Shown: positions 1 to 7,788, numbered from the stretch's first letter. The stretch: DNA of 52,360 nt from Acidimicrobiales bacterium (GCA_036399815.1 DASWMK010000202.1:1-52360), one strand, 5' to 3'. A program made the numbers and translations. The notes: generated by a model from the letters alone, not told the origin.

Positions 1-1
1 G

Positions 2-385
2 GCCGCCGTGCCGGACGACGCCGACGTCGTGGTCGTCCACGACGCGGCCCGGCCGCTCGCCCCGCCGGCCCTGTTCGCCGCCGTCGTCGCCGCCGTCGCC
101 GACGGGGCCGACGGCGCCGTGCCCGGCGTCCCGGTGGCCGACACCGTGCGGCGCCTCGGCGGCGGCGTGGTCGAGCGGGACGGGCTCGTCGCCGTGCAGA
201 CGCCACAGGCCTTCCGGGCCGAGGCCCTGCGCCGGGCCCATCGGGGCGAGCCCGACGCCACCGACGACGCCTCGCTGGTCGAGGCCATCGGTGGCAAGGT
301 GGTCGTCGTGCCCGGGCTGCCCGCCAACCGCAAGATCACCACGCCCGACGACCTCGTCGCCGCGGCCGCCCTGCTCGGGCGGTGA
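2..385 (+). CDS. ispD: 2-C-methyl-D-erythritol 4-phosphate cytidylyltransferase, C-terminal part
   Basis: This is the 3' part of IspD, cut by the left window edge, so its start is not visible. IspD joins CTP to methylerythritol 4-phosphate in the cytosolic MEP pathway to isoprenoid precursors. Visible family motifs are VHDAARP near the cut end, QTPQAF, TDDASLVE, and the terminal NRKITTPDDL block. It overlaps ispF by 4 bp (GTGA), so the two consecutive-pathway enzymes are translationally coupled, as in many bacteria. Family assignment is secure; only about the last 128 residues are present. Confidence 0.95.
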   Translation, partial: AAVPDDADVVVVHDAARPLAPPALFAAVVAAVADGADGAVPGVPVADTVRRLGGGVVERDGLVAVQTPQAFRAEALRRAHRGEPDATDDASLVEAIGGKVVVVPGLPANRKITTPDDLVAAAALLGR

Positions 386-858
386 CCGTGCGGGTCGGCC
401 TCGGCTTCGACGCCCACGCCTTCACCGACGACCCCGGCCGGCGCCTCGTCCTCGGCGGCGTCGCCTTCGACGGCGAGCGGGGCCTGGCCGGCCACAGCGA
501 CGCCGACGTCGTCGCCCACGCCTGCGCCGACGCCCTCCTCGCCGCCGCCGGGCTGGGCGACCTCGGCACCCTGTTCCCCGACACCGACCCCGCCTGGGCG
601 GGGGCCGACAGCCTGGCCCTGCTCGCCGACGTCGCCGGCCGGGTGCGGGGCGAGGGCTGGGCGCCCGGCAACGTGGACTGCGCCGTCGTCCTCGAGGCCC
701 CCCGCCTGGCGCCGCACCGGGCGGAGATGGAGCGCCGGCTGTCCGACGCCGCCGGCGGGCCGGTCACGGTCAAGGCCAAGCGGGCCGAGGGCCTCGGGGC
801 CATCGGCCGGCGCGAGGGCGTCGCCTGCTGGGCCGTGGCGCTGGTGGTGCGGCCGTGA
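382..858 (+). CDS. ispF: 2-C-methyl-D-erythritol 2,4-cyclodiphosphate synthase
   Basis: IspF cyclises CDP-methylerythritol 2-phosphate to the 2,4-cyclodiphosphate with loss of CMP in the MEP pathway. The 158-residue length is normal for the family. The metal triad is visible as Asp10, His12 (GFDAHAF) and His46 in the GHSDAD...AHACADALL block; FPDTDP and the KAKRAEGLG substrate loop are also present. The GTG start overlaps the ispD stop, and the next gene, rlmB, starts inside the ispF stop in the same way (GTGA), giving an ispD-ispF-rlmB operon. Confidence 0.96.
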   Translation: MTVRVGLGFDAHAFTDDPGRRLVLGGVAFDGERGLAGHSDADVVAHACADALLAAAGLGDLGTLFPDTDPAWAGADSLALLADVAGRVRGEGWAPGNVDCAVVLEAPRLAPHRAEMERRLSDAAGGPVTVKAKRAEGLGAIGRREGVACWAVALVVRP

Positions 859-1877
859 GCCCCCGGGGCGGCGGTGGCGGGCGACCGCAGCGGGGCAGGA
901 GCGGTCCGGCCGCCGGCCGGGGCGGCCCCTCGCCGGCCGGCCGGTCCGGGGCGGGGCGCGCGCAGGGGCGGGCGCCCGCCGCCGGGAGCTCCCGGTCCTC
1001 GCCGCCGGCCCGCTCGGGCGCGCCGCGGGGCCAGGGGCGGGCGCCCTCGGCGGGGCAGTCCCGGTCGTCGCCGCCGGCCCGTTCGGGCGCGCCGCGGGGG
1101 GTGGGGCGGCCGCGGCCGTCGGCGCCCCGGGCGCTCGGTGGCGAGCAGGTCGAGGGCCGCCAGGCCGTCCGCGAGCTGCTCCTCGCCGGCCGGCGCCGCG
1201 CCCTCGAGATCTGGTTGGCCGACGACCTCGACGACGCGCCCGTCCTCGACGACATCGTCGAGCTGGCCGAGGAGGCCCGGGTGCCCGTGCGGCGGGTCAG
1301 CCGGCGCCGGTTGGAGGCCGAGGCGAGGACCGACGCGCCCCAGGGCGTCCTGGCCCGGGCCGCGGCCCTGCCCGAGGCCGACCTCGACGACCTGGCCCGA
1401 CGGCCGAAGGGCGGGCCGGCGCCGTTCCTCGTGGCCCTCGACGGCGTGACCGACCCCGGCAACCTGGGCGCCCTGCTGCGCAGCGCCGAGGGGGCCGGGG
1501 TGAGCGGCGTGGTCCTGCCCCGCCACCGGGCCGTGCACGTCACGCCGGCGGTGACGAAGGCGGCCGCCGGCGCCGTCGAGCACCTCCCGATGGCCGTGGT
1601 CGGCGGCCTCCCCGCCGCCCTCGCCCGCCTGCGGGAGCAGGGGGTGTGGGTCGTCGGCCTCGACGCCGCCGGCAACCGCCCGCTCTGGGACCTCGACCTC
1701 GGGACCGAGCCGGTCTGCCTCGTCCTCGGCGCCGAGGGCCGCGGGCTGGCCCGGCTGACGAGGGCCCGCTGCGACGAGGTCGTCGCCATCCCCCTGCTCG
1801 GCCGGCTGGCGTCGCTGAACGTGGCCGCCGCCGGCGCGCTCGCCTGCTTCGAGGTGGCCCGGCGCCGACGAGGCTGA
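855..1877 (+). CDS. rlmB: 23S rRNA 2'-O-methyltransferase RlmB-type (TrmH/SpoU family)
   Basis: SpoU/TrmH-family rRNA ribose methyltransferase, most likely the RlmB type that methylates a 23S rRNA guanosine. The C-terminal ~245 residues carry a substrate-binding domain (EGRQAVRELL) and the SPOUT knot: VTDPGNLGALLRSAE, then VLGAEGRGL, then PLLGRLASLNVAAAGAL. The first ~95 residues are Arg/Gly/Ser/Pro-rich and include two in-frame 23-residue repeats. The GTG start overlapping the ispF stop gives 340 aa; a start further in, near the EGRQAV block, would give a normal-length enzyme without the tail. Confidence 0.9.
   Translation: MSPRGGGGGRPQRGRSGPAAGRGGPSPAGRSGAGRAQGRAPAAGSSRSSPPARSGAPRGQGRAPSAGQSRSSPPARSGAPRGVGRPRPSAPRALGGEQVEGRQAVRELLLAGRRRALEIWLADDLDDAPVLDDIVELAEEARVPVRRVSRRRLEAEARTDAPQGVLARAAALPEADLDDLARRPKGGPAPFLVALDGVTDPGNLGALLRSAEGAGVSGVVLPRHRAVHVTPAVTKAAAGAVEHLPMAVVGGLPAALARLREQGVWVVGLDAAGNRPLWDLDLGTEPVCLVLGAEGRGLARLTRARCDEVVAIPLLGRLASLNVAAAGALACFEVARRRRG
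963..1100 (+). repeat. Two tandem 69-bp in-frame repeats in the rlmB N-terminal tail
   Basis: The segment 963-1031 is repeated at 1032-1100 with few changes. The period is a multiple of three, so each copy encodes 23 residues of the form QGRAP.AG.SRSSPPARSGAPRG. It lies in the predicted disordered basic tail, before the methyltransferase domain. Confidence 0.85.
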
Positions 1878-1885
1878 CGGATTCC

Positions 1886-1910
1886 TTGACAAGTGACCAC
1901 GCGGTATGGT
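1886..1910 (+). promoter_or_regulatory. Candidate promoter of the sigma factor gene
   Basis: A perfect -35 consensus TTGACA lies at 1886-1891 and a good -10 match, TATGGT, at 1905-1910, but the spacer is only 13 bp, too short for a standard promoter. One of the two may be incidental. The 124-bp region upstream of the sigma gene is otherwise unremarkable. Confidence 0.3.
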
Positions 1911-2001
1911 TCAAAGTAACTAGTCCTCACGGGCTAGACCGAGTGGGCTACTCGTCATCCCCCAGCCGCACCATCGTCACAGCCGATCGCAGGAGTCCGT
2001 C

Positions 2002-2664
2002 GTGGCCGCTCACCGCACCGTCGCCCCACTCGTCGACCTGTCCGACCCGGACCTCGCCGCCCGCGCCCAGGGCGGCGACGAGCACGCGCTCCAGGTCCTG
2101 CTCGACCGCTACCGCCGGTTCGCCCGGGCCCGCAGCCGGGGCTACTTCCTCGTCGGCGGGGACGGCGAGGACCTCGAGCAGGAAGCGCTCATCGGCCTCT
2201 ACAAGGCCATCCGCGACTTCCGGCCGGAGCACCAGTCGTCGTTCCGGGCCTTCGCCGAGCTCTGCATCACCCGCCAGATCATCACGGCGATCAAGACGGC
2301 GACGCGCCAGAAGCACCAGCCGCTCAACCAGTACGTCTCGCTGAGCGCGCCGGCCCGTGACGACGCCGACGAGCGCTGCGTCGACGACCTCCTCGAGGAC
2401 GTCCGCTCGTCCGACCCGGCCGAGGCCGTCGTCGCCGCCGAGCGGCTGGCGTCGGTGCGCACGTCGATGGCCGCCCTGCTGTCCGAGCTCGAGGTCGACG
2501 TGCTCCGCCTGTACGTCGAGGGCAAGAGCTACCAGGAGATCGGCGTCGCCCTCGGGCGGCACGCCAAGTCGATCGACAACGCCCTCCAGCGCATCAAGCG
2601 CAAGCTCGACCACCACCTGCGGGCCGAGGCCGCCGCCGAGCGGGAGGCCGTGCTCGTCGGCTGA
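2002..2664 (+). CDS. Sigma-70 family RNA polymerase sigma factor, SigH-like
   Basis: A sigma factor with regions 2 and 4 that directs RNA polymerase to alternative promoters. Residues ~35-115 form region 2, with EDLEQEALIGLYKAIRDF, the FRAFAELCITRQII block and TATRQKHQPLN. These closely match the Firmicute sporulation sigma factor SigH (sigma-30) rather than ECF factors. Residues ~155-210 hold the region 4 helix-turn-helix (LSELEVDVLRLYVEGKSYQEIG). The GTG start has an AGGAG ribosome site at 1991-1995, 6 nt upstream. At 220 aa it has SigH length. No anti-sigma gene is adjacent. The regulon cannot be read from this window. Confidence 0.9.
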   Translation: MAAHRTVAPLVDLSDPDLAARAQGGDEHALQVLLDRYRRFARARSRGYFLVGGDGEDLEQEALIGLYKAIRDFRPEHQSSFRAFAELCITRQIITAIKTATRQKHQPLNQYVSLSAPARDDADERCVDDLLEDVRSSDPAEAVVAAERLASVRTSMAALLSELEVDVLRLYVEGKSYQEIGVALGRHAKSIDNALQRIKRKLDHHLRAEAAAEREAVLVG

Positions 2665-2706
2665 CCCGCGTGCCGGGGCCCGCCCCGGCGTGGTACATCG
2701 GCCGCC

Positions 2707-3180
2707 GTGCCGCCCCGCCACTCGGTGACGATCGACGTCGACGCCCCACCCCGGCGCGTGTGGGCGCTCGTCACCGACGTCGAGCACATGGGCCAGCTCA
2801 GCCCCGAGTGCGTCGGCGGCGAGTGGCTCGACGGGGCGACGGCCCCCGAGGTCGGTGCCCGCTTCCGGGGCCACAACCGCAGGGGCGAGGTGAGGTGGTC
2901 GACGACCTGCGAGGTCGTCGAGGTCGAGCCCAACCGGGTGTTCGCGTTCGCCGTCGGCGGCGCCGCCCGCCCGTCGTGCACGTGGCGCTACGAGCTCGAG
3001 CCCCGCCGCGGCGGCCGGTCCACCAGGGTCACCGAGTCCTTCGAGCTCCCGAGGCCGCTCAGCGCCTTCCGCCGCTTCGTGACCCGCTCGAGCATCAAGG
3101 TCGCCGACCGCGAGGCCGACCTCGTCCACGGCATGGAGCGCACCCTCGCCGCCCTGAAGTCCCTCGCCGAGGGCCGCTGA
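2707..3180 (+). CDS. SRPBCC (START-like / polyketide cyclase-dehydrase) family protein
   Basis: A 157-residue single-domain protein of the SRPBCC fold, which encloses a hydrophobic ligand pocket. The start SVTIDVDAPPRRVWALVTDVEHM is the typical first strand and helix; GEWLDG...GARFRGHNRRG and the C-terminal long helix also fit. The ligand cannot be predicted. The GTG start follows a hexamer TACATC by 7 nt, close to the leaderless pattern of this genome but with C in the last position. Confidence 0.8.
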   Translation: MPPRHSVTIDVDAPPRRVWALVTDVEHMGQLSPECVGGEWLDGATAPEVGARFRGHNRRGEVRWSTTCEVVEVEPNRVFAFAVGGAARPSCTWRYELEPRRGGRSTRVTESFELPRPLSAFRRFVTRSSIKVADREADLVHGMERTLAALKSLAEGR

Positions 3181-3234
3181 CCGTTTGGCGGCGGGTCGTC
3201 ACCGAGCGGTGCGGCCCGCGGTACGGTCGTGCGC

Positions 3235-3381
3235 ATGGCGGTGGACCGGCTCGAGGACGACCTGTTCGTGGTGCTCGCCATCGTGCTCGTCGTCGCGGCG
3301 ATGGCAGCGATCGCGCTGCTGGCGGCCACGGGGCTGCGGCGCTCCGCCGAGCCCGAGGTGGGACTCGAACCCACGGCCTGA
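3235..3381 (+). CDS. Small single-span membrane protein (48 aa), 3' end antisense to tRNA-Thr
   Basis: A 48-residue ORF with a charged N-terminus (MAVDRLEDDL), one strongly hydrophobic segment at about residues 11-32, then a basic stop-transfer (GLRRS). The start codon is preceded by TACGGT at 3222-3227 with a 7-nt gap, exactly the leaderless -10 arrangement seen at many genes here, which is the main reason to believe it. The last ~11 codons are read through the 3' half of the convergent tRNA-Thr gene, so the C-terminal residues (EVGLEPTA) are encoded antisense to tRNA. No family is recognised. Confidence 0.5.
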   Translation: MAVDRLEDDLFVVLAIVLVVAAMAAIALLAATGLRRSAEPEVGLEPTA

Positions 3382-3423
3382 CGCTTACAAGGCGCCTGCT
3401 CTGACCGGCTGAGCTACTCGGGC
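3350..3423 (-). tRNA. tRNA-Thr (anticodon TGT)
   Basis: A full cloverleaf reads on the minus strand: 7-bp acceptor stem GCCCGAG/CTCGGGC, D-arm GCTC...GAGC, anticodon stem GGCGC/GCGTC with one G-U pair around loop CTTGTAA, and T-arm GTGGG-TTCGAGT-CCCAC. The anticodon TGT reads ACA (Thr). The CCA end is not encoded. There is no integrase or direct repeat beside it to suggest an attachment site. Confidence 0.95.
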
Positions 3424-3567
3424 GGTGCGGCGCCATCATGGCCCTTCGGCGCCGGAGGGTCCTTGCATCCGGGGGCGTGGCAAGGCAGTGTTCGCAACGA
3501 TGGTGCCGTCTGGGTCGGCCCTTGTGATCGCGACCGCACACCGCTCCCGCGCGACGGGCGCCGAGCG

Positions 3568-4116
3568 GTGACGTCGGCGGGGCGGCACTCGTCGGAGGAC
3601 GGGTCCTTCGTCAGGTCGGCGGGCGGCGCCATCGCCCGCGGCGGCCTGCTCGTCGCCGTCGCCGTGCTCATCGGCGTCCTGCTCCTCGCCCGCGGCCTCG
3701 ACAGCGGCGACCTCGTCAGCGCGGGCGGCGGTGACGACGGCGGCGAGACGACCGACGGCACCACCGCGGGCGACCCGGCGACGAGCACGACGAGCACGAC
3801 GGCCGCCGCCGCCGTCCGGCCGCCGACCGAGGTGCGCGTGCTCGTGGCCAACGGGTCCGGCGTGCCCGGCGTCGCCGGGCAGCGGACCGACACGCTCGCC
3901 ACCGCCGGCTACCAGACCCTCGAGCCGGCCAACGCCGCGCCGACCCCCACCACCCAGGTGCTCTTCGCCGAGGGGTTCCAGGCCGAGGCGGCGGCCGTGG
4001 CGACCGCGCTCGGCTTCCCGCCGACGGCCGTCCAGCCCCTCCCCGACCCCCCGCCGGTCGACCCGCTCGACGCCAGTGTCGTCGTCGTCCTCGGGCAGGA
4101 CACCGAGGCCGCCTGA
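3568..4116 (+). CDS. Membrane-anchored protein with LytR_C domain
   Basis: A 182-residue protein with a short cytoplasmic N-terminus, one transmembrane helix at about residues 26-42, a Thr/Ser/Gly-rich linker, and an outward-facing LytR_C domain (starting VRVLVANGSGVPGVAG and ending VVVVLGQ). LytR_C domains occur alone or at the C-terminus of LytR-CpsA-Psr cell-wall ligases; this one lacks the LCP catalytic domain. A cell-wall role is inferred. The GTG at 3568 was chosen because the helix then starts ~25 residues in; the frame stays open to 3463, so a longer start is possible. No clear ribosome site is visible. Confidence 0.75.
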   Translation: MTSAGRHSSEDGSFVRSAGGAIARGGLLVAVAVLIGVLLLARGLDSGDLVSAGGGDDGGETTDGTTAGDPATSTTSTTAAAAVRPPTEVRVLVANGSGVPGVAGQRTDTLATAGYQTLEPANAAPTPTTQVLFAEGFQAEAAAVATALGFPPTAVQPLPDPPPVDPLDASVVVVLGQDTEAA

Positions 4117-4178
4117 CCCGGCCCGCCCGCGGCCCGCTCGGTGGAGCGGCGCCGGAGGGCGGCGGTAGGGTGCCGAAC

Positions 4179-4970
4179 GTGGGCCGTCCACCAGCCAGAC
4201 TCGTCGACGACCTCCTCGGGCCGTTCCTCGCCGCCCCTGACCGGGCGGGCATCCTGTCGGACTTCGACGGCACCCTGTCGCCGATCGTCGAGGACCCTGC
4301 CGCCGCCGCCCCGCTGGACGGCGTCCCCGCCACCCTCGACGCGCTCGCCCGCCGGTACCGCCGCGTCGCCGTCCTGTCCGGCCGGCCGGTGGCCTTCCTC
4401 GAGAAGCTGCTGCCGCCGACCATCCTGCTCTCCGGGCTCTACGGCCTGGAGGTCGTCGACCGGGGCGAGCGCCGCGACCACCCCCAGGCCGGGTCGTGGC
4501 GGGAGGTGGTGGACGACGTCGCCTCGCTCTCCGAGGCGAGGGGCCCGGCCGGGATGCTGGTCGAGCGCAAGGGGCTGAGCCTCACCCTCCACTTCAGGTC
4601 GAGGCCCGAGGCGGAGCCCGAGGTCAGGGCGTGGGCCGAGCGCCAGGCGGCCCGCTCCGGGCTGGTCAGCCGGCCGGCCAGGAAGTCCTACGAGCTGCAC
4701 CCGCCGATCCGGGCCGACAAGGGCACCGCCGTGCGCCAGCTGTGCGCCGGGCTCGAGGCGGCGATCTTCCTCGGCGACGACGTGGGCGACCTGCCGGCCT
4801 TCGACGCGCTCGACGAGCTCGGCGCCGCCGGCGTCGGCGTCGTGAAGGTGGCCGTGCGCTCGAGCGAGGCCCCCCGGGTCCTCATCGACCGGGCCGACCT
4901 CGTCGTCGACGGCCCGGAGGGCGCGGCCGACCTGCTCCGCCGCCTGCTCGTCCCCGCCGCCGCCCGCTGA
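4179..4970 (+). CDS. otsB: Trehalose-6-phosphate phosphatase
   Basis: OtsB removes the phosphate from trehalose 6-phosphate, the last step of the OtsAB trehalose pathway. It is a 263-residue HAD-fold enzyme: motif I is DFDGTLSP with nucleophile Asp28 and Asp30, motif II lies at VLSGRP, and the late acidic motif is GDDVGD. Start choice: TAGGGT at 4166-4171 lies 7 nt before the GTG at 4179, so the leaderless start is 4179 rather than the in-frame GTG at 4170. The gene converges on otsA, which lies 223 bp downstream on the opposite strand. Confidence 0.93.
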   Translation: MGRPPARLVDDLLGPFLAAPDRAGILSDFDGTLSPIVEDPAAAAPLDGVPATLDALARRYRRVAVLSGRPVAFLEKLLPPTILLSGLYGLEVVDRGERRDHPQAGSWREVVDDVASLSEARGPAGMLVERKGLSLTLHFRSRPEAEPEVRAWAERQAARSGLVSRPARKSYELHPPIRADKGTAVRQLCAGLEAAIFLGDDVGDLPAFDALDELGAAGVGVVKVAVRSSEAPRVLIDRADLVVDGPEGAADLLRRLLVPAAAR

Positions 4971-4981
4971 CCGGCCGGCGG

Positions 4982-4999
4982 CGGCCCGCTACCGGGCCG
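4982..4999. terminator. Short stem-loop after otsB
   Basis: A 7-bp perfect stem (CGGCCCG, loop CTAC, CGGGCCG) begins 12 nt after the otsB stop. It has no T-run, as is common for high-G+C actinobacterial terminators, so the call is tentative. Confidence 0.35.
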
Positions 5000-5133
5000 A
5001 CCGCTTCCGCCTGACCGAACCGCCGCTGCGGGGCGCCGGGCCGCAGCCCGCTGACGGGGCCGACCGCCGACCGGGCTGCCCGCCGTCTCGCCGCCCGACC
5101 CTGCGACCCTCCGGGCCGGCCGCCGTCGTGCCA

Positions 5134-5187
5134 CCCGACCGCCCCGCCGCCCGCCCGCCCGACCGCCCGCCGCCCGACCGCCCGCCG
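5134..5187. repeat. Imperfect tandem CCCGACCGCCCGCCG repeat between otsB and otsA
   Basis: Two exact 15-bp copies lie at 5158-5172 and 5173-5187, with a degenerate copy at 5134-5149. The repeat fills the end of the 223-bp gap between the convergent trehalose genes. No gene is supported in this gap. Confidence 0.7.
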
Positions 5188-5193
5188 TCGTCC

Positions 5194-6564
5194 CTAGCCG
5201 GCCGCCGCCATGAGGTCGTCCAGCCAGTCGGCGGGGGTCCTCGCCGCCGCCTTCAACGCCAGCGCGTCCGCCCGCCGCCGGCGCTCGTCCTCCGGCATGG
5301 TCAGCGCGGCGTGCAGGGCGTCGGCCGTCTCCACCAGGTCGTACGGGTTCAGCCCGATGGCCAGCTCACCGAGCTCCTCCCAGGCCCCGGCCTCCCGGCT
5401 GAGCGCGAGCACCCCGCCCCGCTCGTTGACGAGGGCGCCCTCCATGGCCACCAGGTTCAGCCCGTCGGACACGGCGTTCACGAGCAGCACGTCGTAGCGG
5501 CGCAGGCCGGCGACCGAGCGGGGGAAGTTGTCGGTCATGTCGAGGACGATCGGCTCCCAGTCGGGCGTCCCCCACCGCTCGTTCACCCGCCGCACGAGCG
5601 ACTCGACCTCCTGCCGGTAGGCCAGGTAGGCCGGCAGGCCCTCCCGCGACGGGTAGACGAAGGCGGCGAAGACGACCTCGCCCCGCAGCTCGGGGTGCCG
5701 GGCGAGGAGGTTGTCGTAGGCGTGGAACCCGCGCAGCAGGTTCTTCGACAGCTCGACCCGCTCGACCCGGAGGACGAGCCGGCGCCCGGCCAGCCGCTCG
5801 TCCAGCGCTTCGAGCTCGGCGGCGCAGGCGTCGGAGGCGGCGACGGAGCGGATGTCGTCGGGGTCCGAGGCGAGCGGCGCGACGAACGTGCGGGGTGGCG
5901 TGCCGAGGACCGACCGGCAGCACGCGTCGAAGCGGCCCGCCCAGCGCCGGGTGTGGAACCCGCATGCCCGGGCGCTGACCATGCCGGCCAGCAGCTCGCC
6001 GCCGACGTTCCCCGGCAGCACCCGCACCATGTCCGGCGTGCAGAACGGCGTGTGGCTGAAGTGGACGATGGCGACGTCGCGCCGCTGCTCGGCCAGCTGC
6101 TCGCCGACGAGCGCGAGGTGGTAGTCCTGCACGAGGACGGCCGCCCCCTCGGGGGCCTCGGCCGCGACAGCCTCGGCGAACGCCGCGTTCACCCGCCGGT
6201 AGGCCGACCACGCCTCCCGCCACCGCTGGTCGAAGCGGGGCAGCCGGGCCAGGTCGAAGAGGTTGTGGTAGAGGAACCAGAGGGTCTCGTTGCAGACGAC
6301 GTCGTAGGCCATCCGGTAGTCGGCCGGGTCGAGCCCGAGCAGGCGGACCCGGAACCCCTCGGCCTCGACGGCGCCCCCCGACGCCGCCTCCCGGTCGCCC
6401 TCGGTCATCGCCGCGGCGATCCAGGTCGTGTCGGTCCCGACCACGAGCGGCGCCAGGCCCGACACCAGCCCGCCGGCGCCCCGCTTGGCCGTCAGCCGGC
6501 CGTCGGCGCGCGTGAAGGTGACGGGGCCCCGGTTGGAGACGAGGACGACGGGTCGGTCGGCCAC
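5194..6564 (-). CDS. otsA: Trehalose-6-phosphate synthase (GT20)
   Basis: OtsA transfers glucose from a nucleotide sugar to glucose 6-phosphate. The 456-residue length is typical. Family motifs in order are SNRGPV near the N-terminus, KRGAGGLVSGL, DYHLALVGEQL, HFSHTPF, the phosphate-binding Arg and Lys in LRVERVELSKNL, and DGLNLVAMEG with YDVLLVNAVSDG near the C-terminus. The GTG start is preceded on the minus strand by TAGTGT (6571-6576) with a 6-nt gap, so it is probably leaderless. It is convergent with otsB, so the two trehalose enzymes are expressed from separate promoters. Confidence 0.94.
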   Translation of the reverse strand: MADRPVVLVSNRGPVTFTRADGRLTAKRGAGGLVSGLAPLVVGTDTTWIAAAMTEGDREAASGGAVEAEGFRVRLLGLDPADYRMAYDVVCNETLWFLYHNLFDLARLPRFDQRWREAWSAYRRVNAAFAEAVAAEAPEGAAVLVQDYHLALVGEQLAEQRRDVAIVHFSHTPFCTPDMVRVLPGNVGGELLAGMVSARACGFHTRRWAGRFDACCRSVLGTPPRTFVAPLASDPDDIRSVAASDACAAELEALDERLAGRRLVLRVERVELSKNLLRGFHAYDNLLARHPELRGEVVFAAFVYPSREGLPAYLAYRQEVESLVRRVNERWGTPDWEPIVLDMTDNFPRSVAGLRRYDVLLVNAVSDGLNLVAMEGALVNERGGVLALSREAGAWEELGELAIGLNPYDLVETADALHAALTMPEDERRRRADALALKAAARTPADWLDDLMAAAG

Positions 6565-6601
6565 GGCCGGACACTAGGACGGCATCGGGCAGCATGGGGC
6601 C

Positions 6602-7594
6602 GTGCGGGTCGTCGCCGCCCCCGACAAGTTCCGCGGCACCGCGACGGCCGCCGAGGTCGCCGGGGCGGTGGCGCGGGCGGCGGCCGCCGCCGGGTGGACG
6701 TGCACGGCCGTGCCGATGGCCGACGGCGGCGAGGGCACGCTCGACGTGCTCGGCGGCCCGAACCGGACGACGACGGTCACCGGCCCGCTCGGCGACCCGG
6801 TCGACGCCGGCTGGCGCCTCGACCGCCGGCAGGCCGTGGTCGAGATGGCCAGGGCGTCGGGCCTCGCGCTGGTCGGCGGGCCCGAGGGCAACGACCCGGT
6901 GGCGGCGTCGACGTGGGGCACCGGCGAGCTGATCGCCGCCGCCGTGGAGGCGGGGGCCACCCGCGTGGTCGTGGCCGTCGGCGGGTCGGCCACGACCGAC
7001 GGCGGCCTCGGCGCCCTCCGGGCCCTCTACCCCCTCCAGCGGCTGCGGGGGGTCGACCTCGTCGTCGCCTGCGACGTGCGCACCCGCTTCCTCGACGCCG
7101 CCGAGGTGTTCGCCCCGCAGAAGGGCGCCACGCCGGCCCAGGTCAACCTCCTCGGCCGGCGCCTCGAGCGCCTCGCCCAGGTGTACCGGGAGGAGCACGG
7201 CGTCGACGTCACCGGGCTCGACGGGGGCGGCGCGGCGGGCGGCCTGGCCGGGGGGCTGGCGGCCGTCGGCGCCACGCTCGTGGCCGGCTTCGACCTCGTG
7301 GCCGACGAGCTCGGCCTCGACGAGGTCGTGGAGGGCGCGGACCTCGTCGTCACCGGCGAGGGCTTCGTCGACGAGCAGTCCTTCGACGGCAAGGTGGTCG
7401 GCGGGGTGGTCGCGCTGGCCGAGGACCTCGGCGTGCCGGCGCTCGTGGTGGCCGGCGAGGTGTACGACGGCGTGGACGAGCGGGTGGACGCCGTCTCCCT
7501 CGTCGCCCGCTTCGGCGAGGAGCCGGCCTGGGAGGACCCGCTCGGCTGCGTGCGGACGGTGGTCGCCGAGCGGCTGGCCGGCGGCGGGCGCTAG
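6602..7594 (+). CDS. Glycerate kinase (GarK/GlxK family)
   Basis: ATP-dependent glycerate kinase of the bacterial type-2 family, producing 2- or 3-phosphoglycerate. The 330 residues show the hallmark N-terminus VVAAPDKFRGTATA, then PMADGGEGT, a VVAVGGSATTDGG loop, FAPQKGA, and a late TGEGFVDEQSFDGKV motif. It starts 37 bp from the divergent otsA start. The GTG is preceded by CAGCAT with a 6-nt gap, a weak version of the leaderless signal. Its product, 3-phosphoglycerate, is a substrate of GpgS encoded 4 kb downstream, but a direct link is inference. Confidence 0.92.
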   Translation: MRVVAAPDKFRGTATAAEVAGAVARAAAAAGWTCTAVPMADGGEGTLDVLGGPNRTTTVTGPLGDPVDAGWRLDRRQAVVEMARASGLALVGGPEGNDPVAASTWGTGELIAAAVEAGATRVVVAVGGSATTDGGLGALRALYPLQRLRGVDLVVACDVRTRFLDAAEVFAPQKGATPAQVNLLGRRLERLAQVYREEHGVDVTGLDGGGAAGGLAGGLAAVGATLVAGFDLVADELGLDEVVEGADLVVTGEGFVDEQSFDGKVVGGVVALAEDLGVPALVVAGEVYDGVDERVDAVSLVARFGEEPAWEDPLGCVRTVVAERLAGGGR

Positions 7595-7788
7595 GTCGAG
7601 CGCCGGCGCCGGCCGAGCAGCACCCAGCCGGCGAGGGCCACGAGCGCGACCACGACGGCGAACTGCACGAGCGCGAGCACCAGCCCGACGACCATCCGCA
7701 GGAGCGACACGACGCCGAGCACGGCGAGCGCGACGACGACGAGGCCGAGCCACGGGAAGGTCGGGCGCTCGGGCGCGGGGCGGGCCAC
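7591..7788 (-). CDS. Small membrane protein (65 aa), unrecognised
   Basis: A 65-residue protein with a short Pro-rich N-terminus (ARPAPERPTF), then two adjacent hydrophobic stretches, about residues 12-30 and 33-58, and a basic C-terminus (GRRRRST). The GTG start is preceded by TAGGCT (minus strand of 7796-7801) with a 7-nt gap, the genome's leaderless signal, which supports a real gene. Its stop codon overlaps the glycerate kinase stop. It faces the amidase gene divergently. No family is recognised. Confidence 0.7.
   Translation of the reverse strand: MARPAPERPTFPWLGLVVVALAVLGVVSLLRMVVGLVLALVQFAVVVALVALAGWVLLGRRRRST

Noticed and set aside
1886-1915. Consensus -35 TTGACA as a full housekeeping promoter for the sigma gene
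   Set aside because: At 16-18 bp spacing the hexamers are GGTTCA, GTTCAA and TTCAAA, none a -10. The only good -10, TATGGT, is 13 bp away. Kept only as a low-confidence site.
3350-3423. tRNA-Thr as an integration site
   Set aside because: No integrase, no direct repeat of the tRNA 3' end and no change in composition nearby.
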